From: Ga0077555 sp033764055
GTDB taxonomy: Bacteria; Pseudomonadota; Alphaproteobacteria; Rhizobiales; Hyphomicrobiaceae
Direction: 5' to 3'
DNA length: 64,000 nt
Assembly (NCBI GenBank): GCA_033764055.1
Contig: JANRJI010000077.1
Span: forward strand, 1-64,000
The notes beneath the pieces were generated by a model. The model did no database searches and was not told where the DNA came from. It worked only from the letters and a program-made list of their open reading frames with translations. The translations under genes and the position numbers were made by a program. Positions 43,857 through 52,266 of the stretch are shown in pieces (positions within the stretch are counted from its first letter, which is position 1; every line of letters starts with the position of its first letter).

Positions 43857-45028
43857 CAGATGCGATTTTTCTCGATCAGGCGCCGAGAGATCACCAGCCG
43901 CTGGATCTCATTGGTGCCCTCACCGATGCACAGCAGGGGAGCATCGCGGTAGAGCCGCTCGACGATGAACTCCTTCGAGTAGCCATAGCCGCCGTGGATG
44001 CGCATGGCCTCGGTTGCGTTCTCCAATGCGGCCTCGGTAGCGAACAGCTTGGCCATGCCGGCCTCGAAGTCGGCGCGCTCGCCCTTGTCGATGGCTTTGG
44101 CGGCGTTCTCGACCAGCAATCGCGCCGCCGTCACCCGCGTCACCATGTCGGCGAGCTTGAGCGCGACCGCCTGATGCTCGTGGATCGGCTTCCCCATGGT
44201 CTGGCGCTGCTGGGAGTATTTCACCGCCTCGTCGAGCGCGGCCTGCGCGACGCCGACACCCCGCGCGGCGACGTTGAGGCGCCCGAGCTCGAGGCCCGAG
44301 ATGGCCGATTCCATGCCCCGCCCCTCGACGCCGCCGATCAGGTTGTCGGCCGGGATCGAGAAATCCTCGAACACCAGCTCGGCCGAATCGATGCCCTTGT
44401 AGCCGAGCTTCTCGAGCTTCCGGCTGGCGCGGAAGCCGGGGCCCTTCTCCGCGAGGAACATCGAGATGCCCGCCTTGCGCGGCTGCGCTCCGGGATCCGT
44501 CTTGACCAGCACCGCGAAGCAGGAGCCGTGGATGCCGTTCGAGATCCACGTCTTGGTGCCGTTGATGCGATAGGCGCTGTTGCCGTCCTTTTTCGCGTGG
44601 GTCCGGATCGCCTGCAGGTCGGTGCCAGTATCCGGCTCGGTCAGCGCGAGGCCACCGCGCACCTCGCCCGAGGCGAACCTCGGCAGGAAGCGCGCCTTCT
44701 GCTCGGGTGTGCCCATCCTATCGACGATGCGCGCCATGATCAGGTGCGAGTTGATGATGCCGGAGACCGACATCCAGACGCGCGAGATCCGCTCGATCAC
44801 CTTGGCGTAGGTCGACGGCGCGAGGCCCAGGCCGCCGTACTCCTCCGGGATGATGCAGCCGAAAAGGCCGAGCTCCTTCATCCGCTCCACGATCTCGGCC
44901 GGCCACGTGTCGTCGTGCTCGAGCTTCTGCGCATAGGGCGCGACGTCGCGGGCGAGGAACTTGTCGACGGCGTCGAGGATCATCCTCTCCTGCTCGTCGT
45001 GGCGGGCCTGATCGGTGACTGTCGTCAT
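43856..45028 (-). CDS. Acyl-CoA dehydrogenase
   Basis: 390 residues. GLFGCIIPEEYGGLGL, LTEPDTGTDLQAIRTHA, KTWISNGIHGSCFAVLVKT, FGMxQ-type QRQTMGKPIHEHQAV and RIHGGYGYSKEFIVERLYRDAPLLCIGEGTNEIQRLVI are present. The Glu in IGEGTNEI is the likely catalytic base. It oxidises an acyl-CoA to the enoyl-CoA with FAD, giving the substrate for the MaoC-type hydratase encoded upstream. The start MTTVTD at 45028 is chosen over an in-frame start at 45073. Chain specificity is unknown. Confidence 0.93.
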   Translation of the reverse strand: MTTVTDQARHDEQERMILDAVDKFLARDVAPYAQKLEHDDTWPAEIVERMKELGLFGCIIPEEYGGLGLAPSTYAKVIERISRVWMSVSGIINSHLIMARIVDRMGTPEQKARFLPRFASGEVRGGLALTEPDTGTDLQAIRTHAKKDGNSAYRINGTKTWISNGIHGSCFAVLVKTDPGAQPRKAGISMFLAEKGPGFRASRKLEKLGYKGIDSAELVFEDFSIPADNLIGGVEGRGMESAISGLELGRLNVAARGVGVAQAALDEAVKYSQQRQTMGKPIHEHQAVALKLADMVTRVTAARLLVENAAKAIDKGERADFEAGMAKLFATEAALENATEAMRIHGGYGYSKEFIVERLYRDAPLLCIGEGTNEIQRLVISRRLIEKNRI

Positions 45029-45091
45029 GGTGCTCTCGGTGATTGGGTGGGGGACGACGAGCGCGGCTCGCAACTCCCGGCTCGGGCCTGA

Positions 45092-45385
45092 TCAGGGCTT
45101 GGCGCCGTCGACCAGGAACAGGCGGCCTTTGCTCGCAGCCTGCCGGAGCGGGATGATCTCCTGATAGGCCTTGCCGTAGTAGAACGCACGGGCCTTCTCG
45201 AGGCTTTCGAACTCGATCACCACGACACGCGACCGCGGCGGCTCGCCCTCGAGCGCCTCGACATGACCAGCGCGGGCCAGATACTTGCCGCCGGCCGGCA
45301 ACGTGACGCCCGGCGCCTTGTCGGCATAGAGCTTGTAGGCTTCCGGGTCGGTCACATCGACCTCGGCGATCACGTAGGCGGTCAT
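45092..45385 (-). CDS. DUF1330 dimeric alpha/beta-barrel protein
   Basis: 97 residues. AYVIAEVDVTDPEAYKLYADKAPGVTLPAGGKYLARAG and RVVVIEFESLEKARAFYYGKAYQEIIPLRQAASKGRLFLVDG are the full DUF1330 signature, a ferredoxin-like dimeric fold. The biochemical role is unproven. It lies between MaoC and the acyl-CoA dehydrogenase and is probably co-transcribed. Confidence 0.9.
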   Translation of the reverse strand: MTAYVIAEVDVTDPEAYKLYADKAPGVTLPAGGKYLARAGHVEALEGEPPRSRVVVIEFESLEKARAFYYGKAYQEIIPLRQAASKGRLFLVDGAKP

Positions 45386-45500
45386 GGCGGGGCTCCGGGC
45401 TCATCACAGGAACCTGATGACGCCACGGCCAGCGCCCGAAGGCAAGGTTCGAGCCGCGGCGCCTCGCTAGAGCCGCGCCACGGCCGCGGCCGGGTCGCGC

Positions 45501-45989
45501 TCAGTCCCCCGGCCCATGCCCGCGCTTCGGCACGAGGCTGATCCGCTCGAACGCGAGGAACACGGTGCCATCGGCCTTGTAGCCCTCGGTGTAGGTGGTG
45601 ACGATCCCCTCGTTGGGCCGCGACTTGGATTCGCGCTTCGCCAGCACCTTGCTGCGCGCATAGATCGTGTCGCCGTTGAAGACGGGCGCCGTGAGCTTGA
45701 TCTCCTTCCAGCCGAGATTGGCCGTCGCCTTGAAGCTCACGTCGTCGACCGTCATGCCGGTGACGATCGAGAGTGTCAGCGCGCTGTTGACGATCGGCTG
45801 GCCGAACTCGGTCTTCGCGGCATAGTCGCGGTTCGAGTGCAGCGGGTGCCGGTTCATCGTGATCAGGCTGAATTGGATGTTGTCGGCCTCGGTGATGGTG
45901 CGGCCGGGGCGGTGCTCGTAGACGTCGCCGATCTCGAAGTCCTCGTAATAGCGGCCATAGCTCGCAACCAGCACCCGCTTACCGTCCAT
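45501..45989 (-). CDS. MaoC-family (hotdog) enoyl-CoA hydratase/dehydratase
   Basis: 162 residues. YYEDFEIGDVYEHRPGRTITEADNIQFSLITMNRHPLHSNRDYA carries the Asp/His pair of R-type hydratases. FGQPIVNSALTLSIVTGM and APVFNGDTIYARSKVL complete the hotdog fold. The start at 45989 follows GGAGGAG; the longer upstream frame has no such site. It is the first gene of the MaoC / DUF1330 / acyl-CoA dehydrogenase / DUF2585 / CoA-transferase run and would hydrate the enoyl-CoA or dehydrate a hydroxyacyl-CoA. Confidence 0.92.
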   Translation of the reverse strand: MDGKRVLVASYGRYYEDFEIGDVYEHRPGRTITEADNIQFSLITMNRHPLHSNRDYAAKTEFGQPIVNSALTLSIVTGMTVDDVSFKATANLGWKEIKLTAPVFNGDTIYARSKVLAKRESKSRPNEGIVTTYTEGYKADGTVFLAFERISLVPKRGHGPGD

Positions 45990-46343
45990 CTCGAGGCTCC
46001 TCCGCCCATTCGCCTGCAACCGGCGGATGCTCCATCGCCCGGTGGAGCGACGCAAGCCGGCGCTTTCGCGCATGTCGCAGGAAGCCGTCGGGTAGCCGGC
46101 GTCCCCACAAGGCGTGCAGGGCCCCGGGGCGGGCGACGGGCGAGTGGCGGCGTGCAGATGCGTTCCACGATCGACACGGGGAAGGCCCTGCGCCGTTGTC
46201 TTCGGCGCTTGCCCGCATGCCGGGCCAGGGAATTGAATGACCTCGCGCGTCAAGTCCGACGGAGACCGGTGATGCCGAGGGACACATCAGCCCGGCAGCA
46301 CCGGACCAAGCCGGCTATCGGCACTGGCCCCCTCCCCGCCGCC
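45990..46343. other. Intergenic region between Sco and MaoC genes
   Basis: 354 bases upstream of the MaoC gene and downstream of the Sco gene. It must carry the MaoC-operon promoter. The open frames through it look like chance frames of GC-rich DNA. I found no hairpin with a T-run. Confidence 0.35.
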
Positions 46344-47018
46344 TCATTGGGCGACCGGCACCGGCTGGAGATGGTGTCGGATATGCGCCGCCATCTCGGC
46401 CGGCGAAAGGGTATGGTAGAAATAGGCACGGGTCTTGCCGGCTGGATCGATCAGGAAGAAGTATGTGGTGTGATCGATCCGTGGACCGGTCTCCTTGCTT
46501 CCATAGAGGCCGTGCTTGATCTCGCGGCGGACCTGGAACTTGCGCAGAATCGAGAACATCTCCTTGCGAGGCCCGGTCAGGCCGCGCAGTCTCGGATGAA
46601 AATGGCCGACGAATTGCGCGAGACCGCGCAAGTCCGGGCCCGCGAAGTCGAGATCGACGAAGATCGGCTCGATCCCGTCAGCCAATGCGCCGAGCTCGTC
46701 GAGCGCCAGCGACATGCGATCGAGCGCGACCGGGCATGCCTCGCGGCAGCCAGCGAACCCGAAGAACATCAGAACCCAGCGGCCGCGGAAGGTCTCGTCG
46801 GTGACGGTCCGACCGGTGTGATCGGTCAGCTCGTAGGAGCCGCCGAGCGTTTCCGGGGCCGGCGCCTCGTAGCCGAGGGCGGGCGTCGCCGTGGTGCTCT
46901 CGTGAACGACCTTGCCGCGCCCCTGATGCGCGGGGACGATCGCGAGGTGGCCGGCCATGAGCATCAGCCCCAAGGCCGCTGCTCCTGTGGCGAGCGCCTG
47001 CCGGAGGTACACGGGCAT
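46344..47018 (-). CDS. Sco1/SenC-family copper chaperone
   Basis: 224 residues. An N-terminal hydrophobic segment (ATGAAALGLMLMAGHLAIV) anchors or exports it. In the thioredoxin fold, MFFGFAGCREACPVALDRM has the CxxxC copper/thiol site, and RIDHTTYFFLIDPAG gives the third ligand His. Sco proteins insert copper into exported cuproenzymes, classically the CuA site of cytochrome oxidase. Here it follows the two cupredoxin oxidase genes (11-base gap), so delivery to those enzymes is likely. The ATG at 47018 is chosen; longer frames lack a signal. Confidence 0.9.
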   Translation of the reverse strand: MPVYLRQALATGAAALGLMLMAGHLAIVPAHQGRGKVVHESTTATPALGYEAPAPETLGGSYELTDHTGRTVTDETFRGRWVLMFFGFAGCREACPVALDRMSLALDELGALADGIEPIFVDLDFAGPDLRGLAQFVGHFHPRLRGLTGPRKEMFSILRKFQVRREIKHGLYGSKETGPRIDHTTYFFLIDPAGKTRAYFYHTLSPAEMAAHIRHHLQPVPVAQ

Positions 47019-47029
47019 CTCCTCGCCTC

Positions 47030-48130
47030 TCAAACGATCCTGATCGAGCTGCGCGCCTTGCCTTCGTAGAGGCCTTGACCCGCATTGTGGATCTTCTTGG
47101 TGACCCAGTCGTAGTAGGTGAACTCCACCGGGTATGTGCCGGGAGCGATGCTCGACGTATCGATCCACAGGTCATGCCGCGCGGCAGTGCACAGGTGGAA
47201 CTCCTGATTCGCCGGAACCGGCTTCGGCGACGACCAGGGGCGCTCCGGCGTGCCGAGGGCATGACCGTCCACCGAGATGATCTCGCAGGGCAAGCCGATC
47301 TTGATGCCGAGGATGGAGTAGCTGGCGTTCAAGGCACGGATCAGGATGCGCTTCCCTTTGGTGGCCACGATCGCCACCTTGGGGTGCGTCAGGGTCTTCG
47401 TCTTCTCCACGCCGGTGACGAGGAAGTACTTGGGCTTGAAGATGTTGAGCCCGACGTCGTCGCCGCACAACCCCGCCCCGTGCGTGAGGTCACGCCATTT
47501 GGGATCGACGTCGTCGGCAACCCACGAGGCCTCGACGTCGTAGCGGTGCCGGTCGGCGCCCTTGTAGGGATACCCATAGCCCTCGGGCGGATCGACGATC
47601 AGGAGCCCGTAGAGCCCCATCTCGAAATGCAGGACAGTATTGACATGGCAGTGATAGAACCACGTGCCGGCGTGGCGTGGCTGCCACTGGTAGACGTAGT
47701 TGCCGCTCGTCTCGAACGACACGTGCCCGACGCCGTCGTTCATCGTCGTCGGCTCGATGCCATGGTGATGAATGGTATGCGGACCCGTCCGCGTCTCGAG
47801 CTTGACGTGCGCCAGCTCACCCTCGCGAAGGCGGATCAGCGGGGACGGAAACAGCCGCTGGCCTTTGAGCTTGATCGGATCCTCGAAGCCCCAGTGTTTG
47901 ACCGACTTTCCGTCCGGAAAGCGCCACAGGCCATCGGTAAAGACCTTGCGCTCGAAATAGTTCGTCGCGGTCATCCAGTCCGGCGTCTTGATCGGATCGA
48001 CATCCGGCACCTTGCAACCGAACGTGTCGAAGTTCTCACCGCCGGTGTTGGTCGCCGACCAATTCACGGTGCCGCCATTGTAGTACCCCGGCCCCGCAGT
48101 GCCGGTGCCGACGAGATAAGGATTGGCCAT
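47030..48130 (-). CDS. Multicopper oxidase-like cupredoxin protein (no clear signal peptide)
   Basis: About 366 residues. The N-terminal half has HTIHHHGIEP and HAGTWFYHCHVNTVLHFEMGLYG, giving His/Cys/His/Met ligands of a type 1 copper and paired histidines of a trinuclear or type 2 site. The C-terminal half has a cupredoxin outline (FHLCTAARHDLWIDTSSIAPGTYPVEF) but no HCH motif. It thus looks like a two-domain oxidase with type 1 copper in domain 1. No signal peptide is seen from the MANPYL start at 48130, so export may be by another route or with the Tat partner encoded just upstream (53-base gap). Confidence 0.85.
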   Translation of the reverse strand: MANPYLVGTGTAGPGYYNGGTVNWSATNTGGENFDTFGCKVPDVDPIKTPDWMTATNYFERKVFTDGLWRFPDGKSVKHWGFEDPIKLKGQRLFPSPLIRLREGELAHVKLETRTGPHTIHHHGIEPTTMNDGVGHVSFETSGNYVYQWQPRHAGTWFYHCHVNTVLHFEMGLYGLLIVDPPEGYGYPYKGADRHRYDVEASWVADDVDPKWRDLTHGAGLCGDDVGLNIFKPKYFLVTGVEKTKTLTHPKVAIVATKGKRILIRALNASYSILGIKIGLPCEIISVDGHALGTPERPWSSPKPVPANQEFHLCTAARHDLWIDTSSIAPGTYPVEFTYYDWVTKKIHNAGQGLYEGKARSSIRIV

Positions 48131-48183
48131 TGTACAGGCCCTTTCGTTGAATGCTGGCCGTCCTGACGGGAGCAGCAGATTGA

Positions 48184-49467
48184 TCAGACTCTTCCCCGCC
48201 CGCCGGCTGGTCCGAGGATCTCCCAGTGGGTGACGGCGCCTTGCGGGTAATTCCCGCCCGCAGCCGTGGTCGCCATCTCGCAATGATCGTGCATCACGTA
48301 GCGCAGTGGGAATTTCTCGTTGGCTTGCATAGTCGCATGCTTCTGCCAGCCCGGAATATCGGGCGGCACCTCCAGCGGCAGCAGCACGTCGCGGATCTGC
48401 ATCGGCCATGTCGGCCAAGTGTCGCGCTCCCAGATATTGTCGTGAAGCACGACCTGGCCCGGCGCCCCGGCCAGGCCGGCCCCCATCAGCGGGACGACGC
48501 CGTCATCGGTCAGAATAGAATGAGCGAGCTCGATAATGTGGTTGCCGTGGATGTGGGTCGCGTGATGGCAGAGGCCGGCGTTGAGCGTCCTCAGAAGGGT
48601 CGGCTCGCCGATATAATTTTTGACGACCACGTCCTCGCCATCCGAAAGGTCGTAGCCGCTCCGCCCGTTGATCGTGAAATAGCGCGGGACGAAATTGGCG
48701 AGCACCGACGCCGCGCTCGCCGTCAAGGACGATGCGACGATGCGGTCGGGCAGCACCAGGGCGTTGAAGCGCGGATCGATCTCGTTGAAGAGCCAGATTT
48801 TCTCCTGGACCGAGTATTCCTGATCGAGGGCACAGGGCGCCCACTTGCTCCCGGCGAACCGGGGGCTCGAGCCTAGTGCCTCGAAGAGCATGCTCACCCG
48901 TGACACGGCCAGCGGCGACGCAGCCTGCATCTCGCCGAGGCTGTACGGCGTCATGCATCGGTCGGCGGCACTATGGCGTGACCAGCCGTCGCGCGGATGG
49001 ACGATGAAGGCGCCATGCAGCCCGAGCAGGCGATACAGGTGACGCGAGGGGTGGGAGGCATCGTGATAGAGATACGTGCCCGCGACCGGCGCCATGAACG
49101 TCACCCGGCAGGTCTGGCCGGGAGCGATGACGAGCTTGGACTCAGGGATTCCGCCGACCTCGAAACCATGCGGCTCCGGCCGGTCATTCGTGATCGAGAT
49201 CGACACGACATCGCCTTCCACGACCCGCAGAACCGGGCCGGGCACGCGTGACGAGCCGCTGCTGCTGAGGGACTTGAAGGCCAGCGCGTTCACCTTCTCG
49301 CCGTCGATCAACTCGACGACCTTGTCGGTAATGGCCAATCGGAACGTGCTGTCGGCGAGAGGGGCGACGCACTCGACGGCTGCGTTACCTGTTTGGGAGG
49401 TGAAGGGGACGCTTCCGGCTGCCAGGAGCCCTGCGCCTCCGAGCTTGAGGAATTCGCGTCGTTTCAT
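48184..49467 (-). CDS. Tat-exported multicopper oxidase-like protein
   Basis: 427 residues. MKRREFLKLGGAGLLAAG is a twin-arginine signal, so it is exported folded, as cofactor enzymes are. Domain 1 (PGPVLRVVEGDVVSISITND, then GTYLYHDAS) has lost the HxH pairs. The C-terminal part has HHATHIHGNHIIELA and MHDHCEMATTAAGG, an atypical copper cluster in place of the usual HCHxxxHxxxM. The start ATG at 49467 follows GGAGGG; ATG 49485 is also in frame. It is first in the operon with the second oxidase and Sco. Confidence 0.86.
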   Translation of the reverse strand: MKRREFLKLGGAGLLAAGSVPFTSQTGNAAVECVAPLADSTFRLAITDKVVELIDGEKVNALAFKSLSSSGSSRVPGPVLRVVEGDVVSISITNDRPEPHGFEVGGIPESKLVIAPGQTCRVTFMAPVAGTYLYHDASHPSRHLYRLLGLHGAFIVHPRDGWSRHSAADRCMTPYSLGEMQAASPLAVSRVSMLFEALGSSPRFAGSKWAPCALDQEYSVQEKIWLFNEIDPRFNALVLPDRIVASSLTASAASVLANFVPRYFTINGRSGYDLSDGEDVVVKNYIGEPTLLRTLNAGLCHHATHIHGNHIIELAHSILTDDGVVPLMGAGLAGAPGQVVLHDNIWERDTWPTWPMQIRDVLLPLEVPPDIPGWQKHATMQANEKFPLRYVMHDHCEMATTAAGGNYPQGAVTHWEILGPAGGRGRV

Positions 49468-49940
49468 AGTCGGACCCTCCATCACCCTGCCATTGCCGCT
49501 CCGTCACCTGCTGATCCCGGCAAGAACGCATCAGTGTCGATCGCTTTGGCTGCAGTGTAGGCTCCGGCGCGATCGGAGATATCCACCTCGTGGAGGGGGC
49601 GGGCATCCGACTAAAGTCCAATGCACCCGATACGGAGCAGTTTGCACCGCGCGAAAGCCCCTGATTCCCATCGAAGGGCTCCGGCAACGACGCGGCTCCA
49701 CAGTGCTGCAATTCGCGGCCGCGATGCACGACACGGTTCGCCCCGACGAAGCGAGCCCCGGCATGCACGAAGTGCGGGTCCCACGACACCCACAGGCTCG
49801 CGGAACGGCCCCGAGACCGGGAATAAGCCTCCAGGTGTCGCTTCCGCGCCGTCATCGAATCAGAGCAACGTCCAGCGTGCCGACTTCTGACGGCTCGACC
49901 GATACGGCTGCGGAGTGCCGCCCACCGATCTGAGTGCCGA
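49468..49940. other. Divergent intergenic region, Tat oxidase / gspD
   Basis: 473 bases between divergent genes. No ORF with a ribosome site is convincing. It contains GACTAAAGTCCAAT (49609-49622), a motif also found upstream of the RTX peroxidase gene and listed separately. Confidence 0.45.
49609..49622. promoter_or_regulatory. Shared 14-base motif, copy 1 (oxidase operon / gspD)
   Basis: GACTAAAGTCCAAT, with a GACT-AA-AGTC inverted repeat. It matches GACCAAAGTCTAAT at 60813-60826 in 12 of 14 positions, both differences being C/T changes. It lies 142 bases upstream of the Tat oxidase start and 319 bases upstream of gspD. Confidence 0.5.
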
Positions 49941-52211
49941 GTGGAGAACCTATTGCCTCGTGGCTACGACCTGCTGATCGCAAGCTGCATTGCGCTGGCC
50001 TTGACGGGCTGCGCGGTGCAGGAGCAGCTGTTGCTGCCTCAGCCGGAAGCCACGGGTGGCGTCGCCGGGCAGGATCTTTCGCGTCGCGCGAGGCAGGGCG
50101 TCAAGCTCGGCGAGCCACCAGACCCGGGTGCCCGGGAGCCGAGCTATCTCCCCGGCACCGGCCGGCTCGTCGGCACACCGAATACGCCCGGGCCCGCGCG
50201 CCCACCCGGCGAAGGCGAGGGCGTCACCCTCAATCTCGCCCAAGCAAGCATTGCGGCAGCCGCGAAGGCGGTGATCGCGGACACGCTGGGCAAGGACTAC
50301 GTCGTCAGCGACAAGGTCGCCGGCACGATCACGCTGCAAACGCCCCAGCCTGTCACCAAGGAGCGCCTGCTCGAGATGTTCGAGATCGCACTCCAGAGTC
50401 AGTCCGCCGCGATCGTCGTCAGCAACGGCATCTACCGGATCCTGCCGATCGAGGAGGCCTTCGCCGCAGGTCCACGCGTGGTCGGAGGCAGCGCGTCGGC
50501 TCAAGGCACGCCCGGAATGACGACTCAGGTCGTGCAGTTGCGCTACGTCACCGCCCACGACATGGAGCGTCTGCTCAAATCGGTTGCACCCTCGTCCAGC
50601 ATCGTTCGTTTCGATCATCCGCGCAATCTGGCCATTCTCACGGGAAGCCAGTCGGATATCGCGGCGATGAAGGATGCCATCAGCGTGTTCGACGTCGACT
50701 GGATGCGGGGCATGTCATTCGCCATGTTTCCGGTCGAATCGGCCGACCCGGAGGCATTGGCGCAGGAGCTCGACACCATCTTCGCCAACGAGCGCGACCG
50801 CCCGGACCGCGCCATCGTCCGCTTCATCCCGAACCGGCGCCTCAAGTCGGTGCTCATCGTGAGCGCGCGCATGGAGCATCTGAAGCGGGCGGAGGTCTGG
50901 ATCCGCAAGCTGGATATGGTCGGGCTCGCCACCGAGAAGCAGGTGCACGTCTATCACGTGCAGAACCGGCCGGCACCGGAGCTGGCGCAACTTCTGCAGC
51001 GTGTCTATGCGAGCCAGGAGCAAGGACGCGCCCCGGCACAGGCCGCTGCCGCGGGTCCGGCGCCTGCGGGCTCGACGCAGCTGCAGACGCCGCTGCCCGG
51101 CGTGGCAGCCGCAGAGCCCGCCGCGTTGCGGGGCGTTGCCCCCCCGGCGATCACCGCGCCGCCCGCCCCGGGCGAGAGCAGCGCGCGCAGTCCGCTCCTC
51201 GACTCCGCGCCTGGTCCCGCGCCATCGGGCGAGCTTCCGGCTGCTCCGACCCAGGCGACGCCATTCCGGCCCCAGGACGACCGGATATCGGGCATCACCG
51301 TGGTCGCCGACGAGGCCAACAACTCGCTGGTCATCACCGCGACTGCGAACGAGTACCGCCGCGTGCGGCAGATTCTGTCGCGGATCGACGTGGCTCCGAG
51401 CCAGGTCCTGCTCGAAGCGACGATCGCCGAGGTGACCCTCAACGACGAGCTCAAGCTCGGGGTGCGGTGGTACTTCCAGGCCGGCCAGAGCCGGTTCCGC
51501 CTGACCGACAGTCCGCTCGGAACCATCGCACCGGTCGTCCCGGGCTTTTCCTATTTTCTCAACGGCAGCGACATAAAGGTCGTCTTGAACGCCCTCAGCT
51601 CGATCACCAACGTCAACGTCGTTTCGTCGCCGACGCTGATGGTGCTCGACAACAAGAAGGCCGTTCTGCAAGTCGGCGACGAGGTGCCGGTGGCCACGCA
51701 GTCGGCCGTTTCGGTCATTTCTCCGGGTGCGCCGATCGTCAACTCCGTGTCGTTCCGCAACACCGGAATCATTCTGGGCATCACACCCCGCATCAGCGAC
51801 AATGGCCGCATCCTGCTGGAGATCGAGCAGGAAGCCTCGGACGTGGTGAAGACGACCTCGTCCAGCATCGATTCACCGACCATCCAGCAACGGCGCGTGC
51901 GGACGTCGGTGGCCGTTGCCAATGGCGAAAGCATCATGCTCGCTGGCCTGATCCAGGACAAGGCGACCCGCGATCGCGGACAGGTCCCGATCCTCGGCGA
52001 AATGCCGGTGGTCGGTAACCTTTTCAAGAACAAGACCGACACCATTCGACGTACGGAGCTGCTGATTGCGATCACACCACGTATCGTGAACGACCGGCAT
52101 CAGGTGCGCGGCATCGTCGATGAGTTCCGTGACAAGCTCAATTTCAACACGCGACCACAACGCGAGCGGTTCCCCGACCGCCGCGAGCAGCTCGACAGGC
52201 TCCAACGCTAG
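49941..52211 (+). CDS. gspD: Type II secretion outer-membrane secretin, lipoprotein
   Basis: 756 residues. A lipoprotein signal ends ALTGC (lipobox). N0 (TLNLAQASIAAAAKAVIADTLGKDYVVSD) and the N1-N3 domains follow, with a Pro/Ala-rich insert near 355-430. The secretin core runs from about 480: VLLEATIAEVTLNDELKLGVRW, VVSSPTLMVLDNKKAVLQVGDEVPV and ILGEMPVVGNLFKNK. It forms the outer-membrane pore. GTG 49941 is in frame, but TTG 49953 has a GGAG at better spacing and may be the true start. Only gspK of the other secretion genes is nearby. Confidence 0.92.
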   Translation: MENLLPRGYDLLIASCIALALTGCAVQEQLLLPQPEATGGVAGQDLSRRARQGVKLGEPPDPGAREPSYLPGTGRLVGTPNTPGPARPPGEGEGVTLNLAQASIAAAAKAVIADTLGKDYVVSDKVAGTITLQTPQPVTKERLLEMFEIALQSQSAAIVVSNGIYRILPIEEAFAAGPRVVGGSASAQGTPGMTTQVVQLRYVTAHDMERLLKSVAPSSSIVRFDHPRNLAILTGSQSDIAAMKDAISVFDVDWMRGMSFAMFPVESADPEALAQELDTIFANERDRPDRAIVRFIPNRRLKSVLIVSARMEHLKRAEVWIRKLDMVGLATEKQVHVYHVQNRPAPELAQLLQRVYASQEQGRAPAQAAAAGPAPAGSTQLQTPLPGVAAAEPAALRGVAPPAITAPPAPGESSARSPLLDSAPGPAPSGELPAAPTQATPFRPQDDRISGITVVADEANNSLVITATANEYRRVRQILSRIDVAPSQVLLEATIAEVTLNDELKLGVRWYFQAGQSRFRLTDSPLGTIAPVVPGFSYFLNGSDIKVVLNALSSITNVNVVSSPTLMVLDNKKAVLQVGDEVPVATQSAVSVISPGAPIVNSVSFRNTGIILGITPRISDNGRILLEIEQEASDVVKTTSSSIDSPTIQQRRVRTSVAVANGESIMLAGLIQDKATRDRGQVPILGEMPVVGNLFKNKTDTIRRTELLIAITPRIVNDRHQVRGIVDEFRDKLNFNTRPQRERFPDRREQLDRLQR

Positions 52212-52266
52212 TGTCCCGGCTCGCAAGTGCCGACGCCGAGCGTGCCGCGATTTCTGGTCGGCAATT

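Noticed and set aside
45979..46287. A ~100-codon minus-strand frame upstream of the MaoC gene
   Set aside because: No ribosome site, no motif, and it overlaps the well-supported MaoC start region.
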